NCBI RefSeq assembly: GCF_038789205.1
Contig: NZ_CP128355.1
Location: 1,364,001 to 1,428,000 of the forward strand
Reading direction: 5' to 3'
DNA length: 64,000 nt
Origin: Staphylococcus hsinchuensis
GTDB taxonomy: Bacteria; Bacillota; Bacilli; Staphylococcales; Staphylococcaceae
The position numbers and the translations under genes were made by a program. The notes under the pieces were generated by a model. It ran no database searches. It worked only from the letters and a program-made list of their open reading frames with translations, and was not told the DNA's origin. Positions 1 to 9,259 of this stretch are shown here, one piece after another (position 1 is the first letter of the stretch; each line of letters begins with the position of its first letter).

Positions 1-2
1 AC

Positions 3-983
3 GCTATTGTTGCTACTGGTTCAAGACCAATTGAAATCCCTAACTTCGAATTCGGTAATCGCGTAATCGACTCAACAGGTGCTTTAGGTTTACAAGAAGT
101 ACCAGGTAAATTAGTTGTTGTTGGTGGCGGATATATCGGTTCAGAACTTGGTACTGCATTCGCAAACTTCGGTTCAGAAGTTACGATTTTAGAAGGCGCT
201 AAAGATATCTTAGGTGGATTCGAGAAACAAATGACTCAACCAGTTAAGAAAGGTATGAAAGAAAAAGGCGTTGAAATCGTCACAGAAGCTATGGCTAAAT
301 CAGCTGAAGAAACTGAAGACGGCGTTAAAGTTACTTACGAAGTTAACGGTGAAGAGCAAACAATCGATGCTGACTACGTATTAGTAACTGTAGGTCGTAA
401 ACCAAATACAGACGAACTTGGTTTAGAAGAATTAGGTATGAAATTTGCTGACCGTGGTTTAATCGAAGTAGACAAACAAAGCCGTACTTCAATTGAAAAC
501 ATTTATGCAATTGGTGATATCGTTCCAGGATTACCACTAGCACATAAAGCTAGTTATGAAGCGAAAGTAGCAGCTGAAGCTATTTCAGGTGAAGCTGCAG
601 AAGTTGACTACATCGGTATGCCAGCAGTTTGCTTCACTGAACCAGAATTAGCTCAAGTTGGTTATACAGAAGCGCAAGCTAAAGAAGAAGGTTTAGAAGT
701 GAAAGCTGCTAAATTCCCTTACGCAGCAAATGGCCGTGCATTATCACTAGATGATACAAACGGATTCGTTAAATTGTTAACACTTAAAGAAGACAATACT
801 TTAGTAGGAGCTCAAGTTGTTGGTTCTGGTGCTTCAGACATTATTTCTGAATTAGGTTTAGCAATTGAATCAGGTATGAATGCTGAAGACTTAGCATTAA
901 CAGTACATGCTCACCCAACTTTAGGTGAAATGTCAATGGAAGCTGCTGAAAAAGCTTTAGGTTTACCAATCCACACTATGTAA
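3..983 (+). CDS. pdhD: Dihydrolipoyl dehydrogenase (E3), 5' end outside window
   Basis: Flavoprotein E3 subunit of the pyruvate dehydrogenase complex. It reoxidises dihydrolipoamide on E2 with NAD+. The open frame runs from base 3 without a start, so the FAD-binding N-terminus and the redox disulfide lie upstream. Visible parts are the NAD-binding glycine motif [10 protein letters not shown] (about bases 117-146), the second FAD motif with AIGDI and the following AHKASYEAK, and the C-terminal dimerisation domain with the catalytic HAHPTLGE motif. A strong terminator follows, so this is the last gene of its operon, as in staphylococcal pdhABCD. PdhD is preferred over other E3 paralogues from this context. 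Confidence 0.95.
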   Translation, partial: AIVATGSRPIEIPNFEFGNRVIDSTGALGLQEVPGKLVVVGGGYIGSELGTAFANFGSEVTILEGAKDILGGFEKQMTQPVKKGMKEKGVEIVTEAMAKSAEETEDGVKVTYEVNGEEQTIDADYVLVTVGRKPNTDELGLEELGMKFADRGLIEVDKQSRTSIENIYAIGDIVPGLPLAHKASYEAKVAAEAISGEAAEVDYIGMPAVCFTEPELAQVGYTEAQAKEEGLEVKAAKFPYAANGRALSLDDTNGFVKLLTLKEDNTLVGAQVVGSGASDIISELGLAIESGMNAEDLALTVHAHPTLGEMSMEAAEKALGLPIHTM

Positions 984-1021
984 TTTATATAATTACAACT
1001 GAACTTTTAAATAATCTACAG

Positions 1022-1058
1022 AAAATAACCACTGGTATGCTTACTAGTGGTTATTTTT
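1022..1058 (+). terminator. Terminator after pdhD
   Basis: The arms AAATAACCACT and AGTGGTTATTT flank a short loop and are followed by a T-run. This is a standard intrinsic terminator closing the pdh operon. Confidence 0.85.
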
Positions 1059-1124
1059 CAATTTATGGTGCACCATTCAATTACTTTAAATAACTTAATA
1101 AAAATTAAGAGGAGAAATTTCATT

Positions 1125-1406
1125 ATGGAATATCAATATCCGATAGATTTAGATTGGACCAATGAGGAAATGATGGAAGTTGTCTCATTTTTTAATGCGG
1201 TAGAATCATTTTATGAAGATCGTGTTGAAGGAACAACATTGCTAAACCGTTATAAGCAATTTAAAAAAATTGTGCCAGGTAAGGCAGAGGAAAAACAAAT
1301 TTTTAAAACTTTTGAAAAGAGTAGTGGGTATGACAGTTATAAAGCCGTAAAAACTGTGCAAACTTCAAATGACGACCAAAAATACTTTAACTCTTCAGGC
1401 ATTTAA
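1125..1406 (+). CDS. UPF0223 family protein
   Basis: A 93-residue acidic protein of the UPF0223 family, which is conserved in staphylococci and bacilli and usually found just after pdhD. The ATG at 1125 is chosen because GAGGAGA lies about 8 bases upstream. The longer frame from 1047 lacks a ribosome site and would begin in the pdhD terminator. The [11 protein letters not shown] start and a two-helix pattern fit the family. The function is unknown, and no catalytic or metal-binding residues stand out. Confidence 0.85.
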   Translation: MEYQYPIDLDWTNEEMMEVVSFFNAVESFYEDRVEGTTLLNRYKQFKKIVPGKAEEKQIFKTFEKSSGYDSYKAVKTVQTSNDDQKYFNSSGI

Positions 1407-1780
1407 TATTTGAAATTTTGTTATCTCGTATATAAGTAGTATACATTTCATATGTAAAAAAATGTTATAATGGTTAAAACACAAAAAATACTTTTGTATG
1501 ATAATTTTTAGAGGTATTTGTCTTTTTAGAAATTATTTAAATAATGAAAGTGTTTATTAATGTGAGAGTTACTGTAAAACATATATTACTATTTATTGAT
1601 TTCATTAATGAGCTAAATATGTTATTTTTATGCAAAACAAAACATGTAATTTAATAACGTAACACTTAAAACATGTCCTCATTCCAAGGTTAAAAGTGTT
1701 TCAATTAAGTAGATGTGAGTAGTTATTTAATAATGATTTCGGTATAATAGTTTGATAAGAAACGTAAGGAGTTGTAAAAC
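1407..1780. other. Intergenic region, no gene seen
   Basis: AT-rich stretch of 374 bases with no supported ORF. It holds two TATAAT hexamers, at 1466-1471 and 1743-1748. The second sits 33 bases before the next ATG and is a plausible -10 box for that gene, although no good -35 box is visible. Weak inverted arms (AACACTT near 1661, AAGTGTT near 1693) are too imperfect to call a structure. Confidence 0.4.
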
Positions 1781-2956
1781 ATGTCAGGAGAGCAATATAC
1801 TCAAGTAAGACGTCCTGTGAGCCGTCTTGCAGAAAAGGTATTGGGTTGGTTGAGTTGGCTGTTTTTACTGTTTTTAACTATTGCAACGATGTTTATCGCA
1901 TTAGTATCATTTAGTGATGACAGTTCAATTCGAAATTTAGAAAGCTTTTTAAATAATAATGATTTAATCCAACAAATTCTTGGAACAAGTAATTTTAATA
2001 CGACACAATTTGTTATATGGTTGCAAAATGGTATTTGGGCATTAATTGTATATTTAATCATTTGTTTATTAATATCATTCTTGGCTTTAATTTCCATGAA
2101 CATTAGAATTTTATCAGGATTTTTATTCTTATTAGCGATGGTTATAACTTTACCACTTGTTGTACCACTCGTAACATTAATTATACCAGTGCTATTTTTC
2201 ATTATTGCAATTATGATGTTTGCTAGAAAAGACAAATCTGAAATCGTGCCTGCGCATTACGCTGGTAACCAACATGAATATGATTCAGATTATGACTATG
2301 ATTATGAACCTGAAGCAGACAATCATTATAAACATCAACCTACTTCTGATGCATATGAAGACGATCACCAAGATCAACAACTTAGAAGAGGTGGTTATAG
2401 TTCAGCAGTAGCAGAAAAGGTTAATTCAGACTACAATAAAAAAGATGATGATGAACCTCAAGTGTTGTCTCGACAAGCTAAATACAATTATAAAAATAAA
2501 GCTCAAAAAGACAATAGTGATGATATTGAAAATAGTAAAGACGAGTTTGGTCAAGTGAGCAATGTTTATGATGAAAAAGGCAATCACGTAGAGACAGAAG
2601 AACAACGACTTAGAAGACAAGAAGCTGAAGAAGAACGTCAAAGACAGCAACAACAACAAGCCGAAGAAGAAGCACGTAGAAAGCAAGAAGAACGTGAAGA
2701 GGCACAGCGTCGTAAACAACAAGAACGTGAAGAAGCAGCGAGAATGAAACAACAAAAAGCTGAGGAAAAAGAACGTATCAAACAAGAAAAGAAAGAAAGA
2801 AAACGTCGTAAGAAAGAATTGAGAAAGCAACAACCAAGTGCAGTCAATCAACGTAGAATGAATTTTGATGAACGTAAAAAAATGCATTCTCATGATTCAA
2901 CTCAAGATGAAAACGTAGAGACGAATTCAAAAACTAACAACGACGAAGAAAAATAA
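1781..2956 (+). CDS. Membrane protein with long charged cytoplasmic tail (DUF4064-like N-terminus)
   Basis: 391 residues. Residues 20-150 carry three or four hydrophobic segments with an extracytoplasmic loop after the first. From about 155 onward the chain is hydrophilic: first rich in Asp, Tyr and His, then from about 265 to 355 a Gln/Glu/Arg/Lys-rich coiled-coil-like stretch. AAGGAG lies 9 bases before the ATG. The N-terminal pattern resembles the neighbouring DUF4064 protein at 3233, so the two may share a fold or an origin. I know of no function. The repeated charged tail suggests a scaffold or nucleic-acid-contacting role at the membrane, which is inference only. Confidence 0.75.
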   Translation: MSGEQYTQVRRPVSRLAEKVLGWLSWLFLLFLTIATMFIALVSFSDDSSIRNLESFLNNNDLIQQILGTSNFNTTQFVIWLQNGIWALIVYLIICLLISFLALISMNIRILSGFLFLLAMVITLPLVVPLVTLIIPVLFFIIAIMMFARKDKSEIVPAHYAGNQHEYDSDYDYDYEPEADNHYKHQPTSDAYEDDHQDQQLRRGGYSSAVAEKVNSDYNKKDDDEPQVLSRQAKYNYKNKAQKDNSDDIENSKDEFGQVSNVYDEKGNHVETEEQRLRRQEAEEERQRQQQQQAEEEARRKQEEREEAQRRKQQEREEAARMKQQKAEEKERIKQEKKERKRRKKELRKQQPSAVNQRRMNFDERKKMHSHDSTQDENVETNSKTNNDEEK

Positions 2957-2975
2957 TATCGATTTTAATGTAAAA

Positions 2976-3142
2976 GGGAGTGGAACAGAAATCGAATTTT
3001 CTAATAGAGATTTCGTAGTCCCACCCCGGCAAGGATGACTAGGATTGAAAAAGCTTGTTCTAAGCGTATTTTCAATTCAGACATCTACTGCCAAATTGAT
3101 AAAGAGTCTGAGACACTTATTTTTGTCTCAGACTCTTTTTTT
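2976..3142 (+). repeat. Dispersed intergenic repeat, copy 1 (with terminator)
   Basis: About 167 bp that recurs at 45365-45531 with high identity. The unit has a 5' hairpin (GGGAGTGG... pairing with ...CCACCCC), a shared middle containing GGCAAGGATGACTAGG and ACATCTACTGCCAA, and a 3' terminator with arms AGAGTCTGAGAC/GTCTCAGACTCT followed by T7 (3103-3142). Both copies lie just after the stop codon of a rightward gene. It resembles the family of intergenic repeats starting with GTGGGACAGAAAT that are scattered in staphylococcal genomes. The terminator arms differ between the copies but stay base-paired, so the hairpin appears to be maintained. Confidence 0.8.
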
Positions 3143-3232
3143 GAATCATGATTGCTTAAATTTGTTATAGTCGTTAGTGATATTGTTTTAATTTTGATAT
3201 GATTGAACTACATATTTGAAAGGGGAATTATG

Positions 3233-3709
3233 ATGAACAGAATGCCAGAGAAAATTATTTCTTGGATTGCTATAGGGATAAGTGCAATATATTTTATAAT
3301 ATTACTCATATCCTATTTATTCATGAATAACGCGCCTCAATTTAAAGCTAGTCTTAAAAGTTCAAATCAATTAGGGGCTAATGCTGATCAAACAATGGCA
3401 CAATCGCAAATGGCGATGCCTGTCCTTTTAGGAATATTAGGTGCGGTTGTTATTTTAGGAATCATTGCGACATTGATTATGAAGAAAAAGCGTGTGTTAT
3501 GTATATGCTTATTTTTTGTTATTGCTCTTTTAGTCTTTTTCACTATGAATCTACTCTCAGCATTGCTTTGGGTGGTCGTAGCGATTATGCTCATTGTACG
3601 TAATGGCAAAAAGCACACTACGCATCAAAATCAGCAATTTACGAATAAAGAACAAGATATGAACCACCAACATCAACAGAAAAAAGAAAACGACCCTTAT
3701 ATTTATTAA
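3233..3709 (+). CDS. DUF4064 family membrane protein
   Basis: 158-residue protein with hydrophobic segments near residues 10-30, 65-85 and 90-125, and a hydrophilic tail rich in His, Gln and Asn. Two ATGs are adjacent (3230 and 3233). AAGGGG is better spaced for 3233, so that start is used, but 3230 is nearly as good. The N-terminus (MPEKIISWIAIGISAIYF) matches the DUF4064 type. Function unknown. It follows a related membrane gene but is separated from it by a terminator-bearing repeat, so it is probably transcribed on its own. Confidence 0.7.
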   Translation: MNRMPEKIISWIAIGISAIYFIILLISYLFMNNAPQFKASLKSSNQLGANADQTMAQSQMAMPVLLGILGAVVILGIIATLIMKKKRVLCICLFFVIALLVFFTMNLLSALLWVVVAIMLIVRNGKKHTTHQNQQFTNKEQDMNHQHQQKKENDPYIY

Positions 3710-3723
3710 ATATCGTTATTTAA

Positions 3724-3769
3724 CGAAAAAGAGGTGTGGGCATTTACTTACATGCCCACACCTCTTTCG
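3724..3769. terminator. Bidirectional terminator
   Basis: A near-perfect stem (AAAGAGGTGTGGGCAT with its complement ATGCCCACACCTCTTT) with A-rich 5' and T-rich 3' sides, lying between convergent genes. Confidence 0.9.
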
Positions 3770-3771
3770 CT

Positions 3772-4383
3772 TTATCGATAAAACATTAAGAAATGTTCAA
3801 AAGTGTCTTCGATAAAGCTTAGAAAAGCCTTATCAGTTTTTAATTGCTTGTCTTGTGGTGATAAAGTACGAGCTATAAAGAGTTCACCTTTTTTAACATT
3901 TTTAACTCTATCTATCGCTTTTTTAATGTCATCGTCAGTCATTTCATTGATATAGGTCTTTTTCTGACTCATATGATCTAAGCTAATACTATAGTCGTCG
4001 GGTAAATTTTTCAGTTTATTAAATTGATCTTCGAACACTTTTACTTGATCAGCCTTATTTTTAGCCTCATGCATGACGCCATACATTACAAATAATTGAT
4101 CTCTAAATAAACCTATTTGAAAATGAGGTTGCATTTTATAACCTCGATTATTAGTGGAAAAAGCAACCCACGTATCTACTGGTGGATTGACACTCCTACG
4201 CGCATGTTTGGCTACATGTGGGTAAAACGTTTCACCAGTGGTTGTTTCTAGATACTCTGCAAAATACGTCCCCAGTTCATTGAGTTGTGGGCGAACATGT
4301 TTATCAAGGGCTTCCATTCGTTCATTAAGACCTTCAACTTCAAACGATTTAAAATCATTCGGCTTAAAAGTATATTTAGTCAT
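3772..4383 (-). CDS. UPF0637 (DUF1054, YktB-like) protein
   Basis: 203-residue soluble protein of the UPF0637/DUF1054 family (B. subtilis YktB, S. aureus homologue of similar length). Characteristic pieces are the N-terminal [14 protein letters not shown], the central [15 protein letters not shown], and [14 protein letters not shown]. Its function is not established. It sits alone on the minus strand, converging with the DUF4064 gene at a shared terminator. GGAGA precedes the ATG at 4383. Confidence 0.85.
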   Translation of the reverse strand: MTKYTFKPNDFKSFEVEGLNERMEALDKHVRPQLNELGTYFAEYLETTTGETFYPHVAKHARRSVNPPVDTWVAFSTNNRGYKMQPHFQIGLFRDQLFVMYGVMHEAKNKADQVKVFEDQFNKLKNLPDDYSISLDHMSQKKTYINEMTDDDIKKAIDRVKNVKKGELFIARTLSPQDKQLKTDKAFLSFIEDTFEHFLMFYR

Positions 4384-4612
4384 GAAATTCTCCTATCTTT
4401 TCACGTTTTTATTTATTGTAGCATAGATTTTATCACGGCTCATCGCATAGGATTAGCTAATATTTGTTCTGTTAATATCGTAAGTGTAAACGGGAAGATA
4501 ATAGGGTAACGATGATTATAAAGCTTTAAAGTACATACATTATTCCTTTATATAATTAACAGCATTTATTGTGCTTTTAACTTATAATAAAGGTGTAAAA
4601 GGAGCTGATTGT

Positions 4613-5428
4613 ATGTCTGTATATGAATTTGCGAAAGGGCTCATCATTGAGGCAGGTAATAACGTTAAAAAAATAATGAAAGAAGATATTAATATTGAAA
4701 CTAAATCGAATCCAAATGATTTAGTGACAAACGTAGATAAAGCAACTGAAGCTTATATCGTAGAAAATGTTAATAAAACATATCCGAACCATTCCATCAT
4801 AGGTGAAGAAGGTCATGGTCACGATATAACAAATGTGGAAGGCATCACATGGGTAGTTGATCCGATTGATGGAACATTAAACTTTGTGCATCAACAAGAA
4901 AATTTCGCCATTTCTATTGGAATTTTTCAAGATGGGCAACCCTATGCTGGCTTCGTGTATGATGTCATGAATGATGTGTTGTATCATGCGAAAAGAGGGG
5001 AAGGTGCATTTGAAAATGAACAACCTTTACCTCAAATAGAAGCTACTCAACTGCACCGTAGTATTATTGGAATCAATCCAAACTGGCTAACGAAACCAAA
5101 GTTAGGAGAAATGTTTAAACCAATTGTTGAATCCGCTCGAAGTTCTAGAGCATACGGATCTGCAGCCTTGGAAATTGTAGCGGTTGCTACTGGTAAATTA
5201 GCAGCATATATGACACCACGATTACAGCCTTGGGATTTTGCAGGCGGCGTTATTATTTTAAATGAAGTAAATGGTAAAGCCTCTAACTTGAAGGGTGGCG
5301 ATTTATCTATTTATCAAGCAAACTCTGTAGTTATCGCAAATCCATCATTACATGAAGAATTAATGCAACAACATTTTAGTAAACATCAATCAACGATAAA
5401 TTTATTACATGAACGTTTAAATAACTAA
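4613..5428 (+). CDS. Inositol monophosphatase family protein (SuhB/YktC-like)
   Basis: 271-residue Mg-dependent phosphatase of the IMPase fold. Seen directly: GEEG for metal site 1, motif 1 VDPIDGTLNFVH with the catalytic Asp-Pro-Ile-Asp-Gly-Thr, and C-terminal motif 2 WDFAGGVIILNE. These fit hydrolysis of sugar or inositol monophosphates, but the true substrate in staphylococci is not evident from sequence. The ATG at 4613 is preferred over the upstream frame because AAAGGAG sits 8 bases before it. A terminator follows. Confidence 0.88.
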   Translation: MSVYEFAKGLIIEAGNNVKKIMKEDINIETKSNPNDLVTNVDKATEAYIVENVNKTYPNHSIIGEEGHGHDITNVEGITWVVDPIDGTLNFVHQQENFAISIGIFQDGQPYAGFVYDVMNDVLYHAKRGEGAFENEQPLPQIEATQLHRSIIGINPNWLTKPKLGEMFKPIVESARSSRAYGSAALEIVAVATGKLAAYMTPRLQPWDFAGGVIILNEVNGKASNLKGGDLSIYQANSVVIANPSLHEELMQQHFSKHQSTINLLHERLNN

Positions 5429-5456
5429 ATGTCTACTATTAATGTTGATAAAAAAG

Positions 5457-5494
5457 GACGCAAGTTCCCTTTACATAGGATCTTGCGTCAAAAA
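5457..5494 (+). terminator. Terminator after the IMPase gene
   Basis: GACGCAAG and CTTGCGTC arms around a 17-base loop, followed by AAAAAG. The A-rich bases before the stem mean it may serve both strands. Confidence 0.7.
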
Positions 5495-5518
5495 GTTGTA
5501 TAGCTCAAAATAACTGAT

Positions 5519-5710
5519 TTAAAACCAATCATTTTCTCTGTATTTCTTTTTAAGCGTAAAGCCAACACCAAATGTTGCAATGAACAATATAAGTGTTAAA
5601 ATCATCATTGGAACATTAGAAGCAGCTAAACTAAAGCTAAATAATAGCAAGAATAAAATTGCAACTATTGCTAAAATCCAAAATATTGATTTTGATTTTT
5701 TTTGTTGCAT
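5519..5710 (-). CDS. Small two-helix membrane protein (YlaF/DUF5325-like)
   Basis: 63 residues: a basic start (MQQKKSKS), two hydrophobic helices (about 9-29 and 33-51), and a charged end KKKYRENDWF. Position beside typA and size match B. subtilis YlaF, a small membrane protein of unknown role. AGGTGTGG precedes the ATG. It is divergent from typA with about 97 bases between the starts. Confidence 0.7.
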   Translation of the reverse strand: MQQKKSKSIFWILAIVAILFLLLFSFSLAASNVPMMILTLILFIATFGVGFTLKKKYRENDWF

Positions 5711-5807
5711 CCAACCACACCTTTATAGTTTTCTTTAACATATTATATGATATAATAAATAAGTTGCAAAGAAAAGTGGGAATCTATTCTAGAAAGGAAA
5801 TTGTAAA

Positions 5808-7655
5808 ATGACTAATAAGAGAGAAGACGTTCGAAATATAGCAATCATCGCCCATGTTGACCATGGTAAAACAACATTAGTTGATGAATTATTAAAACAA
5901 TCTGGTATATTTCGTGAAAACGAACATGTAGATGAAAGAGCGATGGATTCTAATGATTTAGAAAGAGAACGTGGTATTACAATTTTAGCCAAAAATACAG
6001 CGGTTGATTACAAAGATACACGTATCAACATTTTAGATACTCCGGGACACGCTGACTTCGGTGGCGAAGTTGAACGTATTATGAAAATGGTTGATGGGGT
6101 TGTCCTTGTTGTAGATGCTTATGAGGGTACGATGCCACAAACACGTTTCGTATTGAAAAAAGCGTTAGAACAAGACCTAAAACCAGTAGTGGTCGTAAAT
6201 AAAATTGATAAACCCGAAGCGAGACCAGAAGGCGTAGTTGATGAAGTGTTAGATTTATTCATCGAATTAGAAGCTTCTGACGAACAATTAGAATTCCCTG
6301 TAGTTTATGCTTCAGCTGTGAATGGTACTGCGAGCTTAGAAGCAGATAAACAAGATGAAAACATGAAATCATTATATGAAACAATTATTGAATACGTACC
6401 AGCACCAATTGATAATAAAGATGAACCATTGCAATTCCAAGTCGCATTATTAGACTACAACGATTATGTAGGACGTATCGGCGTTGGACGTGTATTTAGA
6501 GGTACGATGCGCGTTGGTGACAACGTATCACTATTAAAACTTGACGGATCAGTTAAAAACTTCCGTGTTACGAAAATTTTCGGTTACTTCGGTCTAAGAA
6601 GAGAAGAAGTAAACGAAGCACAAGCAGGAGATTTAATTGCCGTTTCAGGTATGGAAGATATTAACGTTGGGGAAACAGTAACGCCTCACGACAATCAAGA
6701 ACCATTACCAGTATTAAGAATAGATGAACCAACATTAGAAATGACATTTAAAGTAAATAACTCACCATTTGCTGGTAGAGAAGGTGACTACGTTACTGCA
6801 CGTCAAATCGAAGAACGTCTAGATCAACAATTAGAGACAGACGTTTCATTAAAGGTTACACCAACGAAATCACCTGACACTTGGACAGTAGCAGGCCGAG
6901 GTGAATTACACTTATCTATTCTCATTGAGAACATGCGTAGAGAAGGATATGAGTTACAAGTTTCTAAACCGCAAGTTATTTTAAGAGAAATCGATGGCGT
7001 TCAATGTGAACCATTTGAGCGTGTACAATGTGAGGTACCACAAGAGTACACAGGTGCAGTAATTGAATCATTAGGACAACGTAAAGGTGAAATGTTAGAT
7101 ATGGTTACAACTGACAATGGCCTTACACGTATTATCTTTATGGTTCCAGCACGTGGTTTAATCGGTTACACTACTGAATTCATGTCACAAACACATGGTT
7201 ATGGTATTATTAACCATACATTTGAAGAGTTCAAACCTCGCGTGAAAGGTCGTCTAGGTGGTCGTAGAAATGGTGCACTCGTTTCATTAGACAAAGGTCA
7301 AGCAAGTTCATATGCAATCATGGGCTTAGAAGATCGTGGAACAAACTTCATGGAACCAGGAACTGAAGTTTATGAAGGTATGATTGTTGGTGAGCATAAT
7401 CGTGAAAATGACTTAACTGTTAATATCACAAAAGAAAAACACCAAACTAACATACGTTCTGCTACCAAAGACCAAACAGTAACAATGAAACGTCCAAGAG
7501 TTATGACTTTAGAAGAAGCATTACAATTTATAGATGATGACGAACTTGTTGAGGTGACACCAGAAACAATTCGTATTAGAAAGAAAATCCTTAATAAATC
7601 AGCACGTGAAAAAGAAGCAAAACGTGTTAAACAAATGATGCAAGAGGAAGAATAA
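5808..7655 (+). CDS. typA: Ribosome-associated GTPase TypA/BipA
   Basis: 615-residue translational GTPase that helps 50S subunit assembly, with effects on cold growth and stress adaptation. Domain order: G domain with AHVDHGKT (15-22), the switch region [15 protein letters not shown] and NKID; then an EF-Tu domain 2-like barrel, EF-G domain III- and V-like folds, and the TypA-specific C-terminal domain with the basic stretch [16 protein letters not shown]. Full length for the family. AGAAAGGAAA precedes the ATG. It stands as a single gene ending at a strong terminator shared with the convergent ylaI-like gene. Confidence 0.96.
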   Translation: MTNKREDVRNIAIIAHVDHGKTTLVDELLKQSGIFRENEHVDERAMDSNDLERERGITILAKNTAVDYKDTRINILDTPGHADFGGEVERIMKMVDGVVLVVDAYEGTMPQTRFVLKKALEQDLKPVVVVNKIDKPEARPEGVVDEVLDLFIELEASDEQLEFPVVYASAVNGTASLEADKQDENMKSLYETIIEYVPAPIDNKDEPLQFQVALLDYNDYVGRIGVGRVFRGTMRVGDNVSLLKLDGSVKNFRVTKIFGYFGLRREEVNEAQAGDLIAVSGMEDINVGETVTPHDNQEPLPVLRIDEPTLEMTFKVNNSPFAGREGDYVTARQIEERLDQQLETDVSLKVTPTKSPDTWTVAGRGELHLSILIENMRREGYELQVSKPQVILREIDGVQCEPFERVQCEVPQEYTGAVIESLGQRKGEMLDMVTTDNGLTRIIFMVPARGLIGYTTEFMSQTHGYGIINHTFEEFKPRVKGRLGGRRNGALVSLDKGQASSYAIMGLEDRGTNFMEPGTEVYEGMIVGEHNRENDLTVNITKEKHQTNIRSATKDQTVTMKRPRVMTLEEALQFIDDDELVEVTPETIRIRKKILNKSAREKEAKRVKQMMQEEE

Positions 7656-7662
7656 AGATAAA

Positions 7663-7702
7663 AAAGCCCTGAAGTACAATTACTGTACTTCAGGGTTTTT
7701 TT
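7663..7702. terminator. Bidirectional terminator between typA and ylaI-like gene
   Basis: CCCTGAAGTACA and TGTACTTCAGGG arms with A-run before and T7 after, between convergent genes. Confidence 0.9.
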
Positions 7703-7706
7703 ATCT

Positions 7707-7880
7707 TTAATGGTGATTGAAAGTCGTTTCTTGATTTCGATGTTTTGGTGTATCAAGCCTACTCTTACATTCATCACACATAAATGTATGCATAGGATCG
7801 TTGCGTAAACGTTTAGCTTCTAATGTATTTTCATCGATATATACTTCAATATCGCAAATGATACATTGAACTTTCTTCAT
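7707..7880 (-). CDS. YlaI/DUF2197-like small zinc-ribbon protein
   Basis: 57 residues with two Cys pairs, CIIC at 6-9 and CDEC at 35-38, as in the YlaI (DUF2197) family of small putative zinc proteins next to typA in bacilli and staphylococci. GAGGTGATTTAA precedes the ATG. The upstream gene's TAA stop directly abuts the ATG (TAAATG), so translation of the two is probably coupled. Function unknown. Confidence 0.8.
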   Translation of the reverse strand: MKKVQCIICDIEVYIDENTLEAKRLRNDPMHTFMCDECKSRLDTPKHRNQETTFNHH

Positions 7881-8363
7881 TTAAATCACCTCTATATTTG
7901 TTACGTGTTCGAACTGATAAGAATAACCTTCCTCAGGAATATATACGAAACTATCTACGGCGTTATCTGAATATAATTTCTTTCCATCTTTAGCAAATTG
8001 GAAGAATAAATATGGTAATAAATCGATTGGTACTTCGATATGATTTTCATCATTGAAAAGTCGAATTGCTGTCCCATTCGGTTTGACTTCAGCATTTTTA
8101 AAGAATGGTGTCATGTTGATAACGAATGAACCTTCTAATACTGCACGTTTTTTATACTTAATTTCTGAGTTTAATGTAGGAGGATTTGTTTGACCTTCTA
8201 AAATTGCACGGTTCCATTCGCGATTATCATCAAAGCTAATTGGTTTAGTACCATCGAAGACACCATTTTCTAAATCTTCTAATTGAACCTTTCGATCATC
8301 AAAAATCCAAGTCGTACTATCTAACGTAATTGGAAAATTTACTGCACCCGTTATTTGAATCAT
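7881..8363 (-). CDS. Conserved hypothetical protein, upstream partner of the ylaI-like gene
   Basis: 160-residue soluble protein, Asp/Asn- and Phe-rich, predicted mostly beta. It contains AVNFPITLDSTTWIFDDRK near the start and EVPIDLLPYLFFQFAKDG near residue 110. No Cys pairs, signal peptide or membrane segment is seen. AGGAGTGGAATT precedes the ATG. Its stop abuts the next ATG, so the two genes form a two-gene unit. I recognise it only as a conserved staphylococcal type without known function. Confidence 0.75.
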   Translation of the reverse strand: MIQITGAVNFPITLDSTTWIFDDRKVQLEDLENGVFDGTKPISFDDNREWNRAILEGQTNPPTLNSEIKYKKRAVLEGSFVINMTPFFKNAEVKPNGTAIRLFNDENHIEVPIDLLPYLFFQFAKDGKKLYSDNAVDSFVYIPEEGYSYQFEHVTNIEVI

Positions 8364-8654
8364 AATTCCACTCCTAATATATATTTAATTTATTTATAGT
8401 TTGTTTATAAAATGTAGTTAAGTAACAGAAAAAAATAGGTAATCATTAATTTAAAATGAATACTTCTCAATTTTCTATTAACTTTAAGTTAAAACACTCA
8501 TCTGAGAACTATAAATAGTAAGGATAAATTTTTCTTTAATGTCCATTTTATCACATAAAATCGTTTAAAGTATATTAGGAAATTTACTTGCTTTTTAATA
8601 TTTAGTAAGATACACTTTTAATTATAAAGTTACAATTGATAGGGGGAGTATGTC

Positions 8655-8930
8655 ATGGCCAAGCGTGATCAGCTTAATAATGCGGCATATGACCAATTAA
8701 ATAAAGATGCAAATCGTATTCTACAACTCATTAAAGTACAGATGGATAATCTTACTTTACCTCAATGCCCATTATACGAAGAGGTTCTTGACACGCAAAT
8801 GTATGGTTTGCAAAAGGAAGTAGATTTCGCAGTCGAATTAGGTTTAGTAGAAAGCGAAGCGGGCAAAGATTTAATGCTTCGATTAGAGAAAGAACTTTCT
8901 AAATTGCACGATGCATTTACAAATGTATAA
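8655..8930 (+). CDS. ylaN: YlaN (UPF0358) iron-homeostasis protein
   Basis: 91 residues, an all-helical small protein matching the YlaN/UPF0358 family over its full length ([19 protein letters not shown] at the start). In B. subtilis and S. aureus YlaN is needed under iron limitation and has been linked to Fe(II) and the Fur repressor. GGGGGAG lies 8 bases before the ATG. It is a single gene with its own terminator, directly before ftsW as in other staphylococci. Confidence 0.9.
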   Translation: MAKRDQLNNAAYDQLNKDANRILQLIKVQMDNLTLPQCPLYEEVLDTQMYGLQKEVDFAVELGLVESEAGKDLMLRLEKELSKLHDAFTNV

Positions 8931-9011
8931 TTGGTCTAAGATAAATTATATTGATTTTAAATCTATTTAAGAAATTGACAGTAACAATAAATATAAATCG
9001 ATATAAATAAT

Positions 9012-9064
9012 GAAGAGTGACTAGGATATCAAACTCATTGATGATCTTTTAGTCACTTTTCTTA
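9012..9064 (+). terminator. Terminator after ylaN
   Basis: AAGAGTGACTA pairs with TAGTCACTTTT-side sequence across a long loop, followed by T-rich sequence. Confidence 0.65.
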
Positions 9065-9259
9065 ATTTTGACGGCAAAACAACAATAGTTAAACTGAAAT
9101 ATTAAATTTAAGATATATTTATTCGAGAAAATACGACTAAGTTTGATATAATGAAACAAGCTCACTGTTTATTAGATAAATTTCGCTTTTAAATTTAATT
9201 TATACTGTGAACATAACAAAATTGATATGAATAATAAGTAGAATTGGATGATATGTCAA

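Noticed and set aside
2426..2893. Minus-strand ORFs of 155 and 69 codons opposite the charged tail at 1781-2956
   Set aside because: They are shadows of the Lys/Glu/Gln-rich repeats, with Phe/Leu- or Cys/Ser-rich products and no ribosome site.
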